This document shows positions 17,450 to 25,545 of a stretch of DNA of 64,000 nt, one piece after another. Position 1 is the first letter of the stretch, and every line of letters begins with the position of its first letter. Source of the DNA: Eubacterium uniforme (lineage in GTDB: Bacteria; Bacillota; Clostridia; Lachnospirales; Lachnospiraceae). The position numbers and the translations under genes were made by a program. The notes under the pieces were generated by a model. It had not been told where the DNA came from. It worked only from the letters and a program-made list of their open reading frames with translations, and ran no database searches. Location: NCBI RefSeq assembly GCF_900167115.1, contig NZ_FUXZ01000005.1, positions 62,001-126,000 on the forward strand, in the 5' to 3' direction.

Positions 17450-18736
17450 ATGGATAAGAAGTTAATACCAATTACGCTCCTTACAGGGTACCTTGGAGCA
17501 GGAAAAACAACATTGCTTAATTATGTACTTAATAACCAGGAAGGTTATAAAGTTGCAGTAATCGTAAATGATATAGGTGAAGTTAATATTGATGCTGAAC
17601 TTATTGAAAAAGGTGGACAGGTTACAGGTACTGATGATAGTTTAGTACCACTTCAGAATGGATGTATTTGCTGTACACTTAAGACAGATCTTATGGATCA
17701 GATTACAGGTCTTGTTAATCAGAATAAGTTTGATTATATTCTTATTGAAGCAAGTGGTATCTGTGAGCCTATTCCAATTGCACAGACACTTACAATGATG
17801 GATGGTTCAGGTGCACAGTATAACATTCCTGCCATTGCAAGACTTGATAATGTAGTTGCAGTAGTTGATGCACTTAGACTTGTTAAAGAGTTTGGTGGCG
17901 GAGATGACTTAATGGATGAAGAATTAGAAGATGAAGATATTGCAAATCTTTTAATTCAGCAGATTGAATTCTGTAACACGATTATTATTAATAAGGTTGA
18001 TTGCGTAAGTCCTGAGGAACTTGATAAAGTTAAGGCAGTAGTTCGTGCACTTCAGCCAGAAGCTAAGATGATTGAAGCTTCATATGGTAAAGTAGAAATT
18101 AGTGAGATTTTAAATACAAATAACTTTGATTTTGAAAAGGTTTGTACATCAGCAGGTTGGGTACATGCTATGGAAGAAGATGAACATGATCACGAGGAAG
18201 AACATGAGCATCATCATCACGACCATGATGACGAGCATGAACATCACCATCATGATGAACATGATCACGACGAACATGAACATCATCATGACCATGACCA
18301 CGATTGTGACCATGAACATGGAAAGTGTAGTTGTGGACATTATCATGATCACGACCACGCTCATGGCGAAGAATATGGTATCGCAACATTTGTATATTTA
18401 AGAAGAAGACCATTTGTTAAGGAAAAATTAGAAGAATGGTTATCTAAATTCCCTAAGAGCGTTATTAGATGTAAGGGTCTTATGTGGTTTGAAAGAGAAA
18501 GAGATACTGCTTATGTATTTGAACAGTCAGGTTGGCAGATGAGCGCAACAGATTATGGTTGCTGGGTTGCTGCTGCTCCTAAGGATATTAAGGAAGAAGC
18601 ATTAGCTAATGACCCAAGTATCTTAAAAGACTGGGATGAAGAATACGGTGATCGTATGATTAAACTTGTATTTATTGGTCAGCACATGAATCAGGAAGAA
18701 ATTGAAAAAGGATTAGATTCTTGTTTAGGTAAGTAA
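17450..18736 (+). CDS. CobW/G3E-family GTPase with His-rich metal-binding insert
   Basis: A 428-residue putative metallochaperone. The ATG at 17450 was chosen because GGAGG lies 5 bases before it. Walker A GYLGAGKT is at 13-20, the invariant GCICC metal site at 71-75, an NKVD guanine-specificity motif and a CobW C-terminal domain follow. A stretch of roughly 65 residues (about 242-309) is made almost wholly of His, Asp and Glu with a few Cys, such as HEHHHHDHDDEHEHHHHDEH. It can bind many Zn, Co or Ni ions and links the GTPase and C-terminal domains. It is likely to deliver zinc or a similar metal to a client protein. greA starts 1 base after its stop. Confidence 0.92.
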   Translation: MDKKLIPITLLTGYLGAGKTTLLNYVLNNQEGYKVAVIVNDIGEVNIDAELIEKGGQVTGTDDSLVPLQNGCICCTLKTDLMDQITGLVNQNKFDYILIEASGICEPIPIAQTLTMMDGSGAQYNIPAIARLDNVVAVVDALRLVKEFGGGDDLMDEELEDEDIANLLIQQIEFCNTIIINKVDCVSPEELDKVKAVVRALQPEAKMIEASYGKVEISEILNTNNFDFEKVCTSAGWVHAMEEDEHDHEEEHEHHHHDHDDEHEHHHHDEHDHDEHEHHHDHDHDCDHEHGKCSCGHYHDHDHAHGEEYGIATFVYLRRRPFVKEKLEEWLSKFPKSVIRCKGLMWFERERDTAYVFEQSGWQMSATDYGCWVAAAPKDIKEEALANDPSILKDWDEEYGDRMIKLVFIGQHMNQEEIEKGLDSCLGK

Positions 18737-18737
18737 T

Positions 18738-19235
18738 ATGTTTGATAAATTAACAAAATCTGATATCGAAAAGATGGAAGCTGAAATTGAACACAGAAAG
18801 GTTGTTGTAAGAAAAGAAGCTCTTGAGGCTGTAAAGGAAGCAAGAGCGCATGGCGACCTTAGTGAGAATTTTGAATATAAAGCTGCTAAGCAGTATAAGA
18901 ATCAAAATGAAGGAAGAATTAGATACCTTGAAAAGATGATTAAGACAGCACAGATTATAGAAGACGAATCTACAGATGATGAGGTTGGTCTTAATAAGGA
19001 AGTTACAGTAGAATTCATAGATATGAATCGAAAGAAAACTTTCGTTTTAGTAACAACTGTTTTAGGAAATTCAAGGGAAGGAAAGATAAGCATTGATTCT
19101 CCAATAGGGATGGCTGTTAAAGGCAAGAAGGTTGGAGATGAAGCAGAGTTTACTCTTCCTAATGGTAATGTATCTAAAGTTAAGATATTAGAAATAAAAA
19201 AATATGAGGGTGAACTTGAACTTAGAAAGTTTTAG
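18738..19235 (+). CDS. greA: GreA/GreB-family transcription elongation factor
   Basis: A 165-residue protein with the N-terminal coiled coil (residues ~1-80), whose tip carries GDLSENFEYKAAK, close to the usual GDLSEN-EY pattern with the two catalytic acidic residues, and the C-terminal FKBP-like domain (VTVEFIDMNRKKTFVLV... SPIGMAVKGKKVGDEAEF). It stimulates transcript cleavage by backtracked RNA polymerase. It follows the CobW gene after a single base and is probably read from the same message. It may be one of several Gre proteins in the genome. Confidence 0.88.
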   Translation: MFDKLTKSDIEKMEAEIEHRKVVVRKEALEAVKEARAHGDLSENFEYKAAKQYKNQNEGRIRYLEKMIKTAQIIEDESTDDEVGLNKEVTVEFIDMNRKKTFVLVTTVLGNSREGKISIDSPIGMAVKGKKVGDEAEFTLPNGNVSKVKILEIKKYEGELELRKF

Positions 19236-19281
19236 TCATGTATTATATTGAGTAAATTAAACAATAGAAAGTGAGTTTATT

Positions 19282-20136
19282 ATGGCAGAAGAAAATAAGA
19301 GCGTAGAGAGTGGATGTGATCCATCAAGTTGTGCAACTTGTCCATCAGCATCGAACTGTGGATCAGCTAAGCCAGCATTTGATCCAGCTAATAAAGCTAG
19401 TAACATTAAACATGTTATTGCTGTAATGAGTGGTAAAGGTGGTGTTGGTAAATCATTTGTTAGTGCTTCACTTGCAGTTGATTTAAAAAGCAAAGGTTAT
19501 AATGTTGGTATCTTAGATGCTGATATTACAGGACCATCAATTCCAAAGATGTTTGGTGTTAAGAACAATATTACAGGTACTGATGATGGAATTATACCAG
19601 GTGAAACAGCAATGGGTATTAGAGTAATGTCTGTTAATCTTTTACTTGAACATGATGATGATCCTGTTGTTTGGAGAGGACCAGTTATCGCAGGTGTAAT
19701 AAAGCAGTTCTGGGGCGAAGTAGTTTGGGGTGACCTTGATTACTTAATTATCGATATGCCACCAGGAACTGGTGATGTTCCACTTACAGTATTCCAGTCT
19801 ATTCCTGTTGATGGAACAATTATAGTTACATCACCTCAGGATCTTGTTAAGATGATTGTTGGTAAGTCTGTTAACATGGCAAAGAAAATGGATATTCCAA
19901 TTTTAGGTGTTGTTGAAAACTATAGTTATCTTGAATGCCCAGATTGTGGAAAGCATATTCCAGTATTTGGTGAAAGCAAGATTGACGAAATTGCAGCAGA
20001 ACTTGGTATTGATGTTTTAGGTAAGATGCCTATTATGACAAAGTCAGCTAGTCTTGCTGATAAGGGTGCGTTTGATTTAAGTGAAAATAAGTATATTGAA
20101 GATGCAACAAAGGTTTTGGAAAACTTGGATAAATAA
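19282..20136 (+). CDS. mrp: Mrp/NBP35-family iron-sulfur carrier ATPase
   Basis: A 284-residue P-loop protein. The deviant Walker A GKGGVGKS lies at 51-58, with switch motif LDADITGPSIP and MPPGTGD. Near the C-terminus C219 and C222 (CPDC) form the cluster-bridging pair of the dimer. An N-terminal extension carries four Cys (12, 17, 20, 26), resembling the ferredoxin-like N-terminal site of eukaryotic NBP35, which ordinary bacterial ApbC lacks. Its role is to assemble or carry Fe-S clusters. It is 46 bases after greA, with its own ribosome site, and is followed by a terminator. Confidence 0.92.
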   Translation: MAEENKSVESGCDPSSCATCPSASNCGSAKPAFDPANKASNIKHVIAVMSGKGGVGKSFVSASLAVDLKSKGYNVGILDADITGPSIPKMFGVKNNITGTDDGIIPGETAMGIRVMSVNLLLEHDDDPVVWRGPVIAGVIKQFWGEVVWGDLDYLIIDMPPGTGDVPLTVFQSIPVDGTIIVTSPQDLVKMIVGKSVNMAKKMDIPILGVVENYSYLECPDCGKHIPVFGESKIDEIAAELGIDVLGKMPIMTKSASLADKGAFDLSENKYIEDATKVLENLDK

Positions 20137-20154
20137 TGTTATAATGAGTATAAC

Positions 20155-20190
20155 GCAGGCAGCATTCAGTCAGCTGCCTGCATTTTTTTT
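20155..20190 (+). terminator. Rho-independent terminator after mrp
   Basis: GC-rich 9-bp perfect stem GCAGGCAGC / GCTGCCTGC, 9-base loop, then A and eight T. Confidence 0.93.
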
Positions 20191-20216
20191 GATAAAAAAA
20201 TTTTTTTCAACTTTTT

Positions 20217-20244
20217 TGTAATGTTTTTTCATCTTGCCTGTTTA
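20217..20244 (+). promoter_or_regulatory. Putative ECF-sigma promoter (autoregulatory)
   Basis: TGTAAT(G) at 20217-20222 and TGTTTA at 20239-20244, 16-base spacer, set in a T-rich context. The same pair (TTTTTTGTAAYGTTTT, 11 other bases, TGTTTA) is found at identical spacing at 21694-21721 before the Ig-like lipoprotein. The placement in front of an ECF sigma gene fits autoregulation. Confidence 0.6.
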
Positions 20245-20269
20245 TATGATAAGAGGGCGAGGTGAAGCA

Positions 20270-20776
20270 ATGAGAGGTGAGCATATGCCGGATATGGAAG
20301 AGATATACAGGAAGTATTGTATTCCCTTAAAAAAATTTGTATTGACACTTTGTCATAATGATGTTTTGGCCGATGATATAGTATCCGAGACATTTTATAA
20401 AGCCATAGTAAATATAGATTCATTTAGAGGCGGGAATTTATACGCATGGCTTTGTACAATAGCAAAGAATACATATTTCAATTATTTAAAGAAAAAAGAG
20501 AATATGAATATTTCACTTGATGACAGGGAGTATCTTGAAGTTAACACCTCGTCTTCTACGGAAGAAAAATTTATAGAGAGGGAAGAAAAGCGTGAACTTA
20601 GAGAATGCATAGAATCCCTTTCGGAGGCTGAAAAGGAAGTTGTAAAACTTAGAACTTATTCAGGATTATCATTTAAGGAAATAGGTACTGTTTTACACAA
20701 AAGTGAAAATTGGGCAAGAGTAATTTATTACAGAAGCAAAGAAAAGTTGAAAGGAATGATGGATTATGAAAAATGA
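20270..20776 (+). CDS. ECF-type RNA polymerase sigma factor
   Basis: A 168-residue sigma-70 family member with region 2 (MEEIYRKYCIPLKKFVLTLC... ADDIVSETFYKAI, RGGNLYAWLCTIAKN) and region 4 (LSEAEKEVVKLRTYSGLSFK, then EIGTVLHKSENWARVIYYR). A TTG start further upstream is ruled out because it would lie inside the proposed promoter; the ATG at 20270 has GAGGTGA nearby, and an ATG at 20285 is an alternative. It overlaps the anti-sigma gene by 11 bases. This arrangement identifies it as an envelope-type ECF sigma held by the next gene product. Confidence 0.9.
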   Translation: MRGEHMPDMEEIYRKYCIPLKKFVLTLCHNDVLADDIVSETFYKAIVNIDSFRGGNLYAWLCTIAKNTYFNYLKKKENMNISLDDREYLEVNTSSSTEEKFIEREEKRELRECIESLSEAEKEVVKLRTYSGLSFKEIGTVLHKSENWARVIYYRSKEKLKGMMDYEK

Positions 20777-21620
20777 AAAAATGTGTAATATCGTAAAAGA
20801 TATGTTGCCTTTATATATTGATGATTTATGTAGTGATGAAAGTAAAAAGATGGTTGAAGATCACATCAAGGAATGTGAAGAATGTAGACATGTACTTGAA
20901 TCAATGAAGGAAGGTGAAGAAGCTATTGCTTCTTACGATGTAAATAATTTTGATAGTGATGAACAGTTAATTAAAAGAGTAAGTAAGGACATTAATAGAA
21001 AAACTGGTAAATCAAGAAAAATTGCAGCTGCATGCATTGGAGTTGTTGTAGTATTATTGTTTGGATTATATGCTCCAATTAAAAGTATTAGTTCTGAAGA
21101 TTTAAACGTTGTAGTCGAGGTTTTGGATAAACAGGATTGCGCAATTGGAAGCGATGGCATGAAGATGGAAGAATTCAAAGGAGAAATGGTATTAATAAAT
21201 GATGGCGATTCTGAAAACAAAAGTGAAAAATACGTTCCAGTTATTATTCCAGGATTTTCAAAAGTTGATGGTTATGATGGATTGATTTCAGAAAGTGAAT
21301 TAAGTAGAATTGGTTCTGATCAGCGCTATGAAGGGAATGGCCGGATGGTGTATGCTGGAGGTTATCAGGGAACAGGAACAGCAATTCAGGAAGGAACTGA
21401 ATTTGAAAAGGTTTCAGTAATAAGATTTTATTCAGATAAGATTATAAAAGGTTATAGTATTTCAGTTAAGGGAGATACATTATATATTAAGAATCCACGA
21501 ACAACACTTTTTAATAATACATCAAAAACACAGGGATATTTCTGTGATGTTGAACTTCAGGAGATTACAAAAGTTGTTGTAGTATCAGGAAATGATGAAG
21601 AAGTTATATACGGAGAATAA
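20766..21620 (+). CDS. Zinc-finger anti-sigma factor, membrane-anchored
   Basis: A 284-residue protein. The N-terminal ZAS zinc motif H33-x3-C37-x2-C40 within DHIKECEECRHVLESM binds the cognate sigma in the cytosol. One membrane helix (AAACIGVVVVLLFGLYAPI, about 79-98) separates it from an extracytoplasmic sensor domain of ~185 residues that I do not recognise. It overlaps the sigma gene, so the two are made in proportion. The release signal is not evident. A terminator follows, with a second ECF-like promoter directly after it. Confidence 0.85.
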   Translation: MKNEKMCNIVKDMLPLYIDDLCSDESKKMVEDHIKECEECRHVLESMKEGEEAIASYDVNNFDSDEQLIKRVSKDINRKTGKSRKIAAACIGVVVVLLFGLYAPIKSISSEDLNVVVEVLDKQDCAIGSDGMKMEEFKGEMVLINDGDSENKSEKYVPVIIPGFSKVDGYDGLISESELSRIGSDQRYEGNGRMVYAGGYQGTGTAIQEGTEFEKVSVIRFYSDKIIKGYSISVKGDTLYIKNPRTTLFNNTSKTQGYFCDVELQEITKVVVVSGNDEEVIYGE

Positions 21621-21655
21621 ATCAAATAGTTTTGCATTACGACTTCATGATATGG

Positions 21656-21693
21656 GAAGTGATATTAAATTTTATAATATCACTTCTTTTTTT
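21656..21693 (+). terminator. Rho-independent terminator of the sigma/anti-sigma operon
   Basis: Perfect 12-bp stem GAAGTGATATTA / TAATATCACTTC with a 7-base loop and eight T. Confidence 0.9.
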
Positions 21694-21721
21694 TGTAACG
21701 TTTTAAATTTTGAAGTGTTTA
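21694..21721 (+). promoter_or_regulatory. Second putative ECF-sigma promoter
   Basis: TGTAAC(G) at 21694-21699 and TGTTTA at 21716-21721, 16-base spacer, matching the element before the sigma gene base for base outside the variable centre. It starts right after the terminator and lies 40 bases before the lipoprotein ATG, so the lipoprotein pair is a likely regulon member. Confidence 0.58.
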
Positions 21722-21761
21722 ATATATGAAACGGGAAAAAGTATTTGCTGGAGGTGATTAT

Positions 21762-22703
21762 ATGAAATTATTAAAAGAAAAAAGAAAAATAATAAGTATG
21801 GCGATGATTGTCATATGTGCGCTTGGTATTACTGGATGTGGCACAAAAGGTGATAATAAAGGAGTTATTGATCCTGAAAAAATGAATAAGGAAAGAACTA
21901 ATCTTTTAGAAAATGCCGACATTGATAATTGTTTGAGTAGAATGTTGTATTATGATGGTGAAAAAACAGAAATGAGATATGTTGATGTTGACAAAGCAAA
22001 AGAGTTATATGAGGAAATAGCTAATTTAAAAATCAAACCGCTTCCTTTAGGAAGGGTTAGTGAAATAAAAACTCCTTGTTTTGGAATTGAAGTAAAAAAT
22101 GATAAATATGGAGAAATTGAACTTACATATTATGATGGAATGTGGCTTAGAGGAACAGTAAAAAATGTTGGAACAGAAGAACATGTCAAGTTTGAACATG
22201 AGTATGAATTATATGAGGCTGATTACGATTATATGAGTGCATTTGATAAATATAAGATGGTGGATGATGAAGCAGAAGAATATATTAGTAAGGGTGGAGT
22301 AGGAATGCCTAATGCTATGCTACTTTGCAATTATAACGCAAAATTTTACAGAGAAGTAGAAGAGGTAATTCCTTCAGAAAAAGGAGGTGTTTCTATTTCG
22401 GATGTTGATTTAAACAAGGATGATGAGATAGCGATAAAAATAAAAAATGATGGAAATGTAGATTATAATTTATTAGGTTGGAGCATTCAAAAGAAAGTAG
22501 AAGATAAATGGGTTATTTTGCCAACTGATGGAATGTTTATTGAAGATGCTGTTGGAAGAAGTATATTTGGTTCAAATGAAGAAACTTTTAAATATTCAAT
22601 AAGAAAATATGAAGATTTGGGTACAGGAAAATATAGAGTGGTACAAGTATGTAGTGTTAATTCTCAAGATTTCGAAGTGGCACGTGAATTTGATATAAAA
22701 TAG
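21762..22703 (+). CDS. Lipoprotein with Ig-like C-terminal domain
   Basis: A 313-residue surface lipoprotein. I chose the ATG at 21762 because GGAGGTGA precedes it and it gives a proper lipoprotein signal: basic KEKRKIIS, hydrophobic core and the lipobox ITGC. The C-terminal ~110 residues (GVSISDVDLNKDDEIAIKIK, then IQKKVEDKWVILP and GKYRVVQVC) resemble the bacterial Ig-like domain Big_14. It lies behind the ECF-like promoter and is followed 19 bases later by a paralogue with the same layout (for example ISKIK-like repeats KTPCFGIEVKND / KSPCYGAKFYTD). The role is unknown; cell-envelope defence or sensing is inferred from the sigma link. Confidence 0.78.
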   Translation: MKLLKEKRKIISMAMIVICALGITGCGTKGDNKGVIDPEKMNKERTNLLENADIDNCLSRMLYYDGEKTEMRYVDVDKAKELYEEIANLKIKPLPLGRVSEIKTPCFGIEVKNDKYGEIELTYYDGMWLRGTVKNVGTEEHVKFEHEYELYEADYDYMSAFDKYKMVDDEAEEYISKGGVGMPNAMLLCNYNAKFYREVEEVIPSEKGGVSISDVDLNKDDEIAIKIKNDGNVDYNLLGWSIQKKVEDKWVILPTDGMFIEDAVGRSIFGSNEETFKYSIRKYEDLGTGKYRVVQVCSVNSQDFEVAREFDIK

Positions 22704-22722
22704 CTAATTGAGAGGAAGACTA

Positions 22723-23724
22723 ATGAAAAATTTTAAGGAAAAAAGAAAAACGTTAATTATTGTATTGTTGCTTGTTGGTTTGTTAATGCTTATGGATCAC
22801 ATTGGAAAAGGTTGTAATGATCTTTTGGTTGATGTAAATAAAGAACATGCTATGGTAGATTTAATGTATTTTGATGGTGAACAAACGAAATTAATTTTTG
22901 TGAATGAAAATCAAGAGAAAATATATAACAAAATAAGTAGTTTGAGGTTAAAACAGATTCCGTTAGAAAAAGTTAGTGAAATGAAGTCACCATGCTATGG
23001 GGCTAAGTTTTACACAGATGAAAGTGAGGTAGAAATTACATATTGTGATGGATATTTACTAAAAGGAACAGCAAAAAAACTGGATTCGGGAGAAAGGTCT
23101 GAAATAAAGCATGAGTATGAATTATATAAAACAAAATGTAATTTTAAGAAGATATATGATAAGTACGAGTATTTAGATGTGAAGAGAGAGGGAGATAGGA
23201 AAAACGAAGAAGACGATGAAGACGATGAATACTATGATGACGAAGAAGACGAAGAAGATGATGACGAAGAAGAGTATTATGAACTTGGGCGGAATTTATT
23301 TGCGGGTGGAAGTGAATTAACAAATGCTGAATTACTTTGCAAGTATAATACGGAATTCTATAGCGAAGAAAAAAATGAAATACCCAAGGAAAGAGCTGGG
23401 GTTTCAGCTACAGGAGTTGATATAGATAGGGATTTATATGTATCAGTAAAAATAAAAAATGAAGGTAAGGAATGGATTAAGGTAAGCGAAAGACGTATTC
23501 AAAAGAAAATAGGAGATAAATGGTATGATTTGCCAAAGGAGTCCTTATATGAAATTTATTATGAAACAAGGACTCTTCCAACTTCTCAGGAGAATACATT
23601 TGATTATGTACTCGGTGAGTATGGAAAACTAGAAAGTGGTAAATATAGGGCAGTAATAGGGTACTATGAGGATGTACCCGAATGTGAAGACTATGAAGTA
23701 GCTTGTGAGTTTGACATAAAGTAA
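22723..23724 (+). CDS. Ig-like domain membrane-anchored paralogue with polyacidic insert
   Basis: A 333-residue paralogue of the preceding lipoprotein. The start ATG has GAGAGGAAG upstream. The N-terminus has a membrane helix (LIIVLLLVGLLMLMDHI) but no good lipobox (GKGC only), so it is probably anchored by the uncleaved helix. Matching blocks include LMYFDGEQTKLIFV, EMKSPCYGAKFY, AELLCKYNTEFYSEE and the terminal Ig-like domain ending YEVACEFDIK. It differs by an insert of about 30 residues, nearly all Asp/Glu/Tyr, at about residue 160. A tandem duplication within the presumed sigma regulon. Confidence 0.75.
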   Translation: MKNFKEKRKTLIIVLLLVGLLMLMDHIGKGCNDLLVDVNKEHAMVDLMYFDGEQTKLIFVNENQEKIYNKISSLRLKQIPLEKVSEMKSPCYGAKFYTDESEVEITYCDGYLLKGTAKKLDSGERSEIKHEYELYKTKCNFKKIYDKYEYLDVKREGDRKNEEDDEDDEYYDDEEDEEDDDEEEYYELGRNLFAGGSELTNAELLCKYNTEFYSEEKNEIPKERAGVSATGVDIDRDLYVSVKIKNEGKEWIKVSERRIQKKIGDKWYDLPKESLYEIYYETRTLPTSQENTFDYVLGEYGKLESGKYRAVIGYYEDVPECEDYEVACEFDIK

Positions 23725-23843
23725 TCATACGACAATCAGCAAATCCCTTTGGATACTACAATATTAAGTATTTTGGTTAACGAATTATAACAATATATTG
23801 ATTTCTCGATGTAACAATTTTGTAACATTTTTACTCTAAAGTA

Positions 23844-23872
23844 TTTACAAATATTATGTAAAGTGATAAAAT
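23844..23872 (+). promoter_or_regulatory. Promoter of murA
   Basis: TTTACA at 23844-23849 and TAAAAT at 23867-23872, 17-base spacer, about 128 bases before the start. The stretch just upstream also holds two TGTAAC boxes (23810, 23821) without a well-spaced partner. Confidence 0.5.
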
Positions 23873-23999
23873 TACACATAAGTATGTAGATATGTTAGCG
23901 GTAGAGTGTCTATGGGTGTGGGTATGCGCATTAGGAGTTACACTAGCATAAATAAAATGGTTTATTCAAAAACCGTAAATTACAGAGGATGGTACAATT

Positions 24000-25295
24000 T
24001 TGGAAAAGTATGTTATCAAAGGGGACACATCTCTAAAAGGGGAAGTTGAGATTAGTGGAGCTAAAAATGCTGCGTTAGGTATTCTTGCAGCAGCTATTAT
24101 GGCTGATGAGGAAGTTACTGTAGATAATTTACCAGATGTTAATGATATTAATGTTTTAATTCAGGCTATTGAAGGTATTGGTGCAACAGTTAAGAGAGTT
24201 GACAGACACACAGTCATAATTGATGGTAGTACAATCGAGTCAACAAGAGTTGATTATGAATATATAAGAAAAATCAGAGCATCATATTATTTGCTTGGTG
24301 CACTTATCGGAAAGATGCATCAGGCACAGGTTGCTCTTCCGGGAGGTTGTGATATTGGTAGTAGACCAATTGATCAGCATATCAAGGGATTTATCGCACT
24401 TGGTGCGAATGTTGATATTAAGAATGGTATGGTTTATGCAAATGCAGAAGAACTTACTGGTAACCATATTTTCTTTGATGTTGTTTCAGTTGGAGCAACA
24501 ATTAACGTTATGATGGCAGCAGCACTTGCAAAGGGTAGCACAATTCTTGAAAACGTTGCTAAAGAGCCACATATCGTAGACGTAGCTAACATGCTTAACA
24601 GCATGGGTGCTAACATCAAGGGCGCTGGTACTGATGTTATTAGAATTAAGGGAGTTGAAAAACTTCATAAGGCAGAGTATTCAGTTATTCCTGATCAGAT
24701 TGAAGCTGGTACATTTATGTGTGCAGCAGCAATTACAAAGGGTGATATTACAGTTAAGAATGTTATTCCTAAGCATTTAGAGTGTATTACAGCTAAACTT
24801 CTTGAAATTGGATGTAGAGTTGTAGAATATGATGATGCTGTTAGAATTATTGGTGTTGATGAGATGAAGGCTGCTAGAATTAAGACTTTACCTTATCCAG
24901 GATTCCCAACAGATATGCAACCTCAGATGTCAGTTGCATTAGCGCTAGCGGGTGGAACATCAGTTGTTATTGAAAGTATTTTTGAAAACAGATTTAGATA
25001 TATTGATGAACTTAATCGTATGGGTTCAAAGATTAAAGTTGAAGGTAATACAGCAATTATTACTGGTATTGAAAAGTTTGAAGGTACTCAGGTTTCAGCA
25101 CCTGACCTTAGAGCTGGTGCAGCACTTGTAATCGCTGGTATTGCAGCAACAGGTTATACTACAGTTGATGAAATTCAGTATATCCAGAGAGGATATGAGG
25201 ATTTTGAAGGTAAACTTAGAAAGTTAGGTGCAGTTATTGAAAGAGTTGATGCTGATTATGATGAGCAGAAATTCAAATTTAGAGCTGTTAATTAA
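24000..25295 (+). CDS. murA: UDP-N-acetylglucosamine 1-carboxyvinyltransferase MurA
   Basis: A 431-residue enzyme of the EPSP-synthase fold that transfers enolpyruvate from PEP to UDP-GlcNAc, the first committed step of peptidoglycan synthesis in the cytosol. The substrate-binding K22-N23 and the catalytic loop LPGGCDIGSRP with C117 are present; cysteine at this site predicts fosfomycin sensitivity. The start codon is TTG, supported by AGAGGATGG 7-13 bases upstream and the usual first residues EKYVIKG. A monocistronic unit with its own terminator. A second MurA copy may exist elsewhere, as in many Firmicutes. Confidence 0.97.
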   Translation: MEKYVIKGDTSLKGEVEISGAKNAALGILAAAIMADEEVTVDNLPDVNDINVLIQAIEGIGATVKRVDRHTVIIDGSTIESTRVDYEYIRKIRASYYLLGALIGKMHQAQVALPGGCDIGSRPIDQHIKGFIALGANVDIKNGMVYANAEELTGNHIFFDVVSVGATINVMMAAALAKGSTILENVAKEPHIVDVANMLNSMGANIKGAGTDVIRIKGVEKLHKAEYSVIPDQIEAGTFMCAAAITKGDITVKNVIPKHLECITAKLLEIGCRVVEYDDAVRIIGVDEMKAARIKTLPYPGFPTDMQPQMSVALALAGGTSVVIESIFENRFRYIDELNRMGSKIKVEGNTAIITGIEKFEGTQVSAPDLRAGAALVIAGIAATGYTTVDEIQYIQRGYEDFEGKLRKLGAVIERVDADYDEQKFKFRAVN

Positions 25296-25334
25296 GTAAA
25301 TATTAGTATGATATTAGTGTAGAATATTAATAAG

Positions 25335-25365
25335 AAAGAAACAGAATAATCTGTTTCTTTTTTTG
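25335..25365 (+). terminator. Rho-independent terminator after murA
   Basis: Stem AAAGAAACAG / CTGTTTCTTT, 6-base loop, T run. Another inverted repeat (CCGAAAT / ATTTCGG, about 25428-25453) lies between it and the next promoter. Confidence 0.88.
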
Positions 25366-25469
25366 TTTACACGACGAGGAAAGTGCTGAAAACTTGCTTT
25401 CAAGCATTTGACGACCGTGATACAATCCCGAAATGAGAAAATCGATTTCGGGGATTTATGGGAAAACAC

Positions 25470-25505
25470 TTGACAAATTTATTTTTTAGAAATACAATAA
25501 TTGTA
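25470..25505 (+). promoter_or_regulatory. Promoter with overlapping OhrR-type operator
   Basis: TTGACA at 25470-25475 and TACAAT at 25493-25498 with a 17-base spacer. The -10 box is the left half of a perfect palindrome TACAAT-A-ATTGTA (25493-25505); a further AAATTGTACA half-site follows at 25513. OhrR of Bacillus binds TACAATT/AATTGTA sequences, so the reduced regulator bound here would block RNA polymerase. Confidence 0.72.
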
Positions 25506-25545
25506 CACAAGTAAATTGTACAAAAGTAAAATAGAGGAGGAAATT

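Noticed and set aside
18149-18413. Open frames in other phases and on the minus strand across the CobW His-rich segment
   Set aside because: They result from the CAT/GAT codon repeats of the real gene and have biased Met/Val/His composition without ribosome sites.
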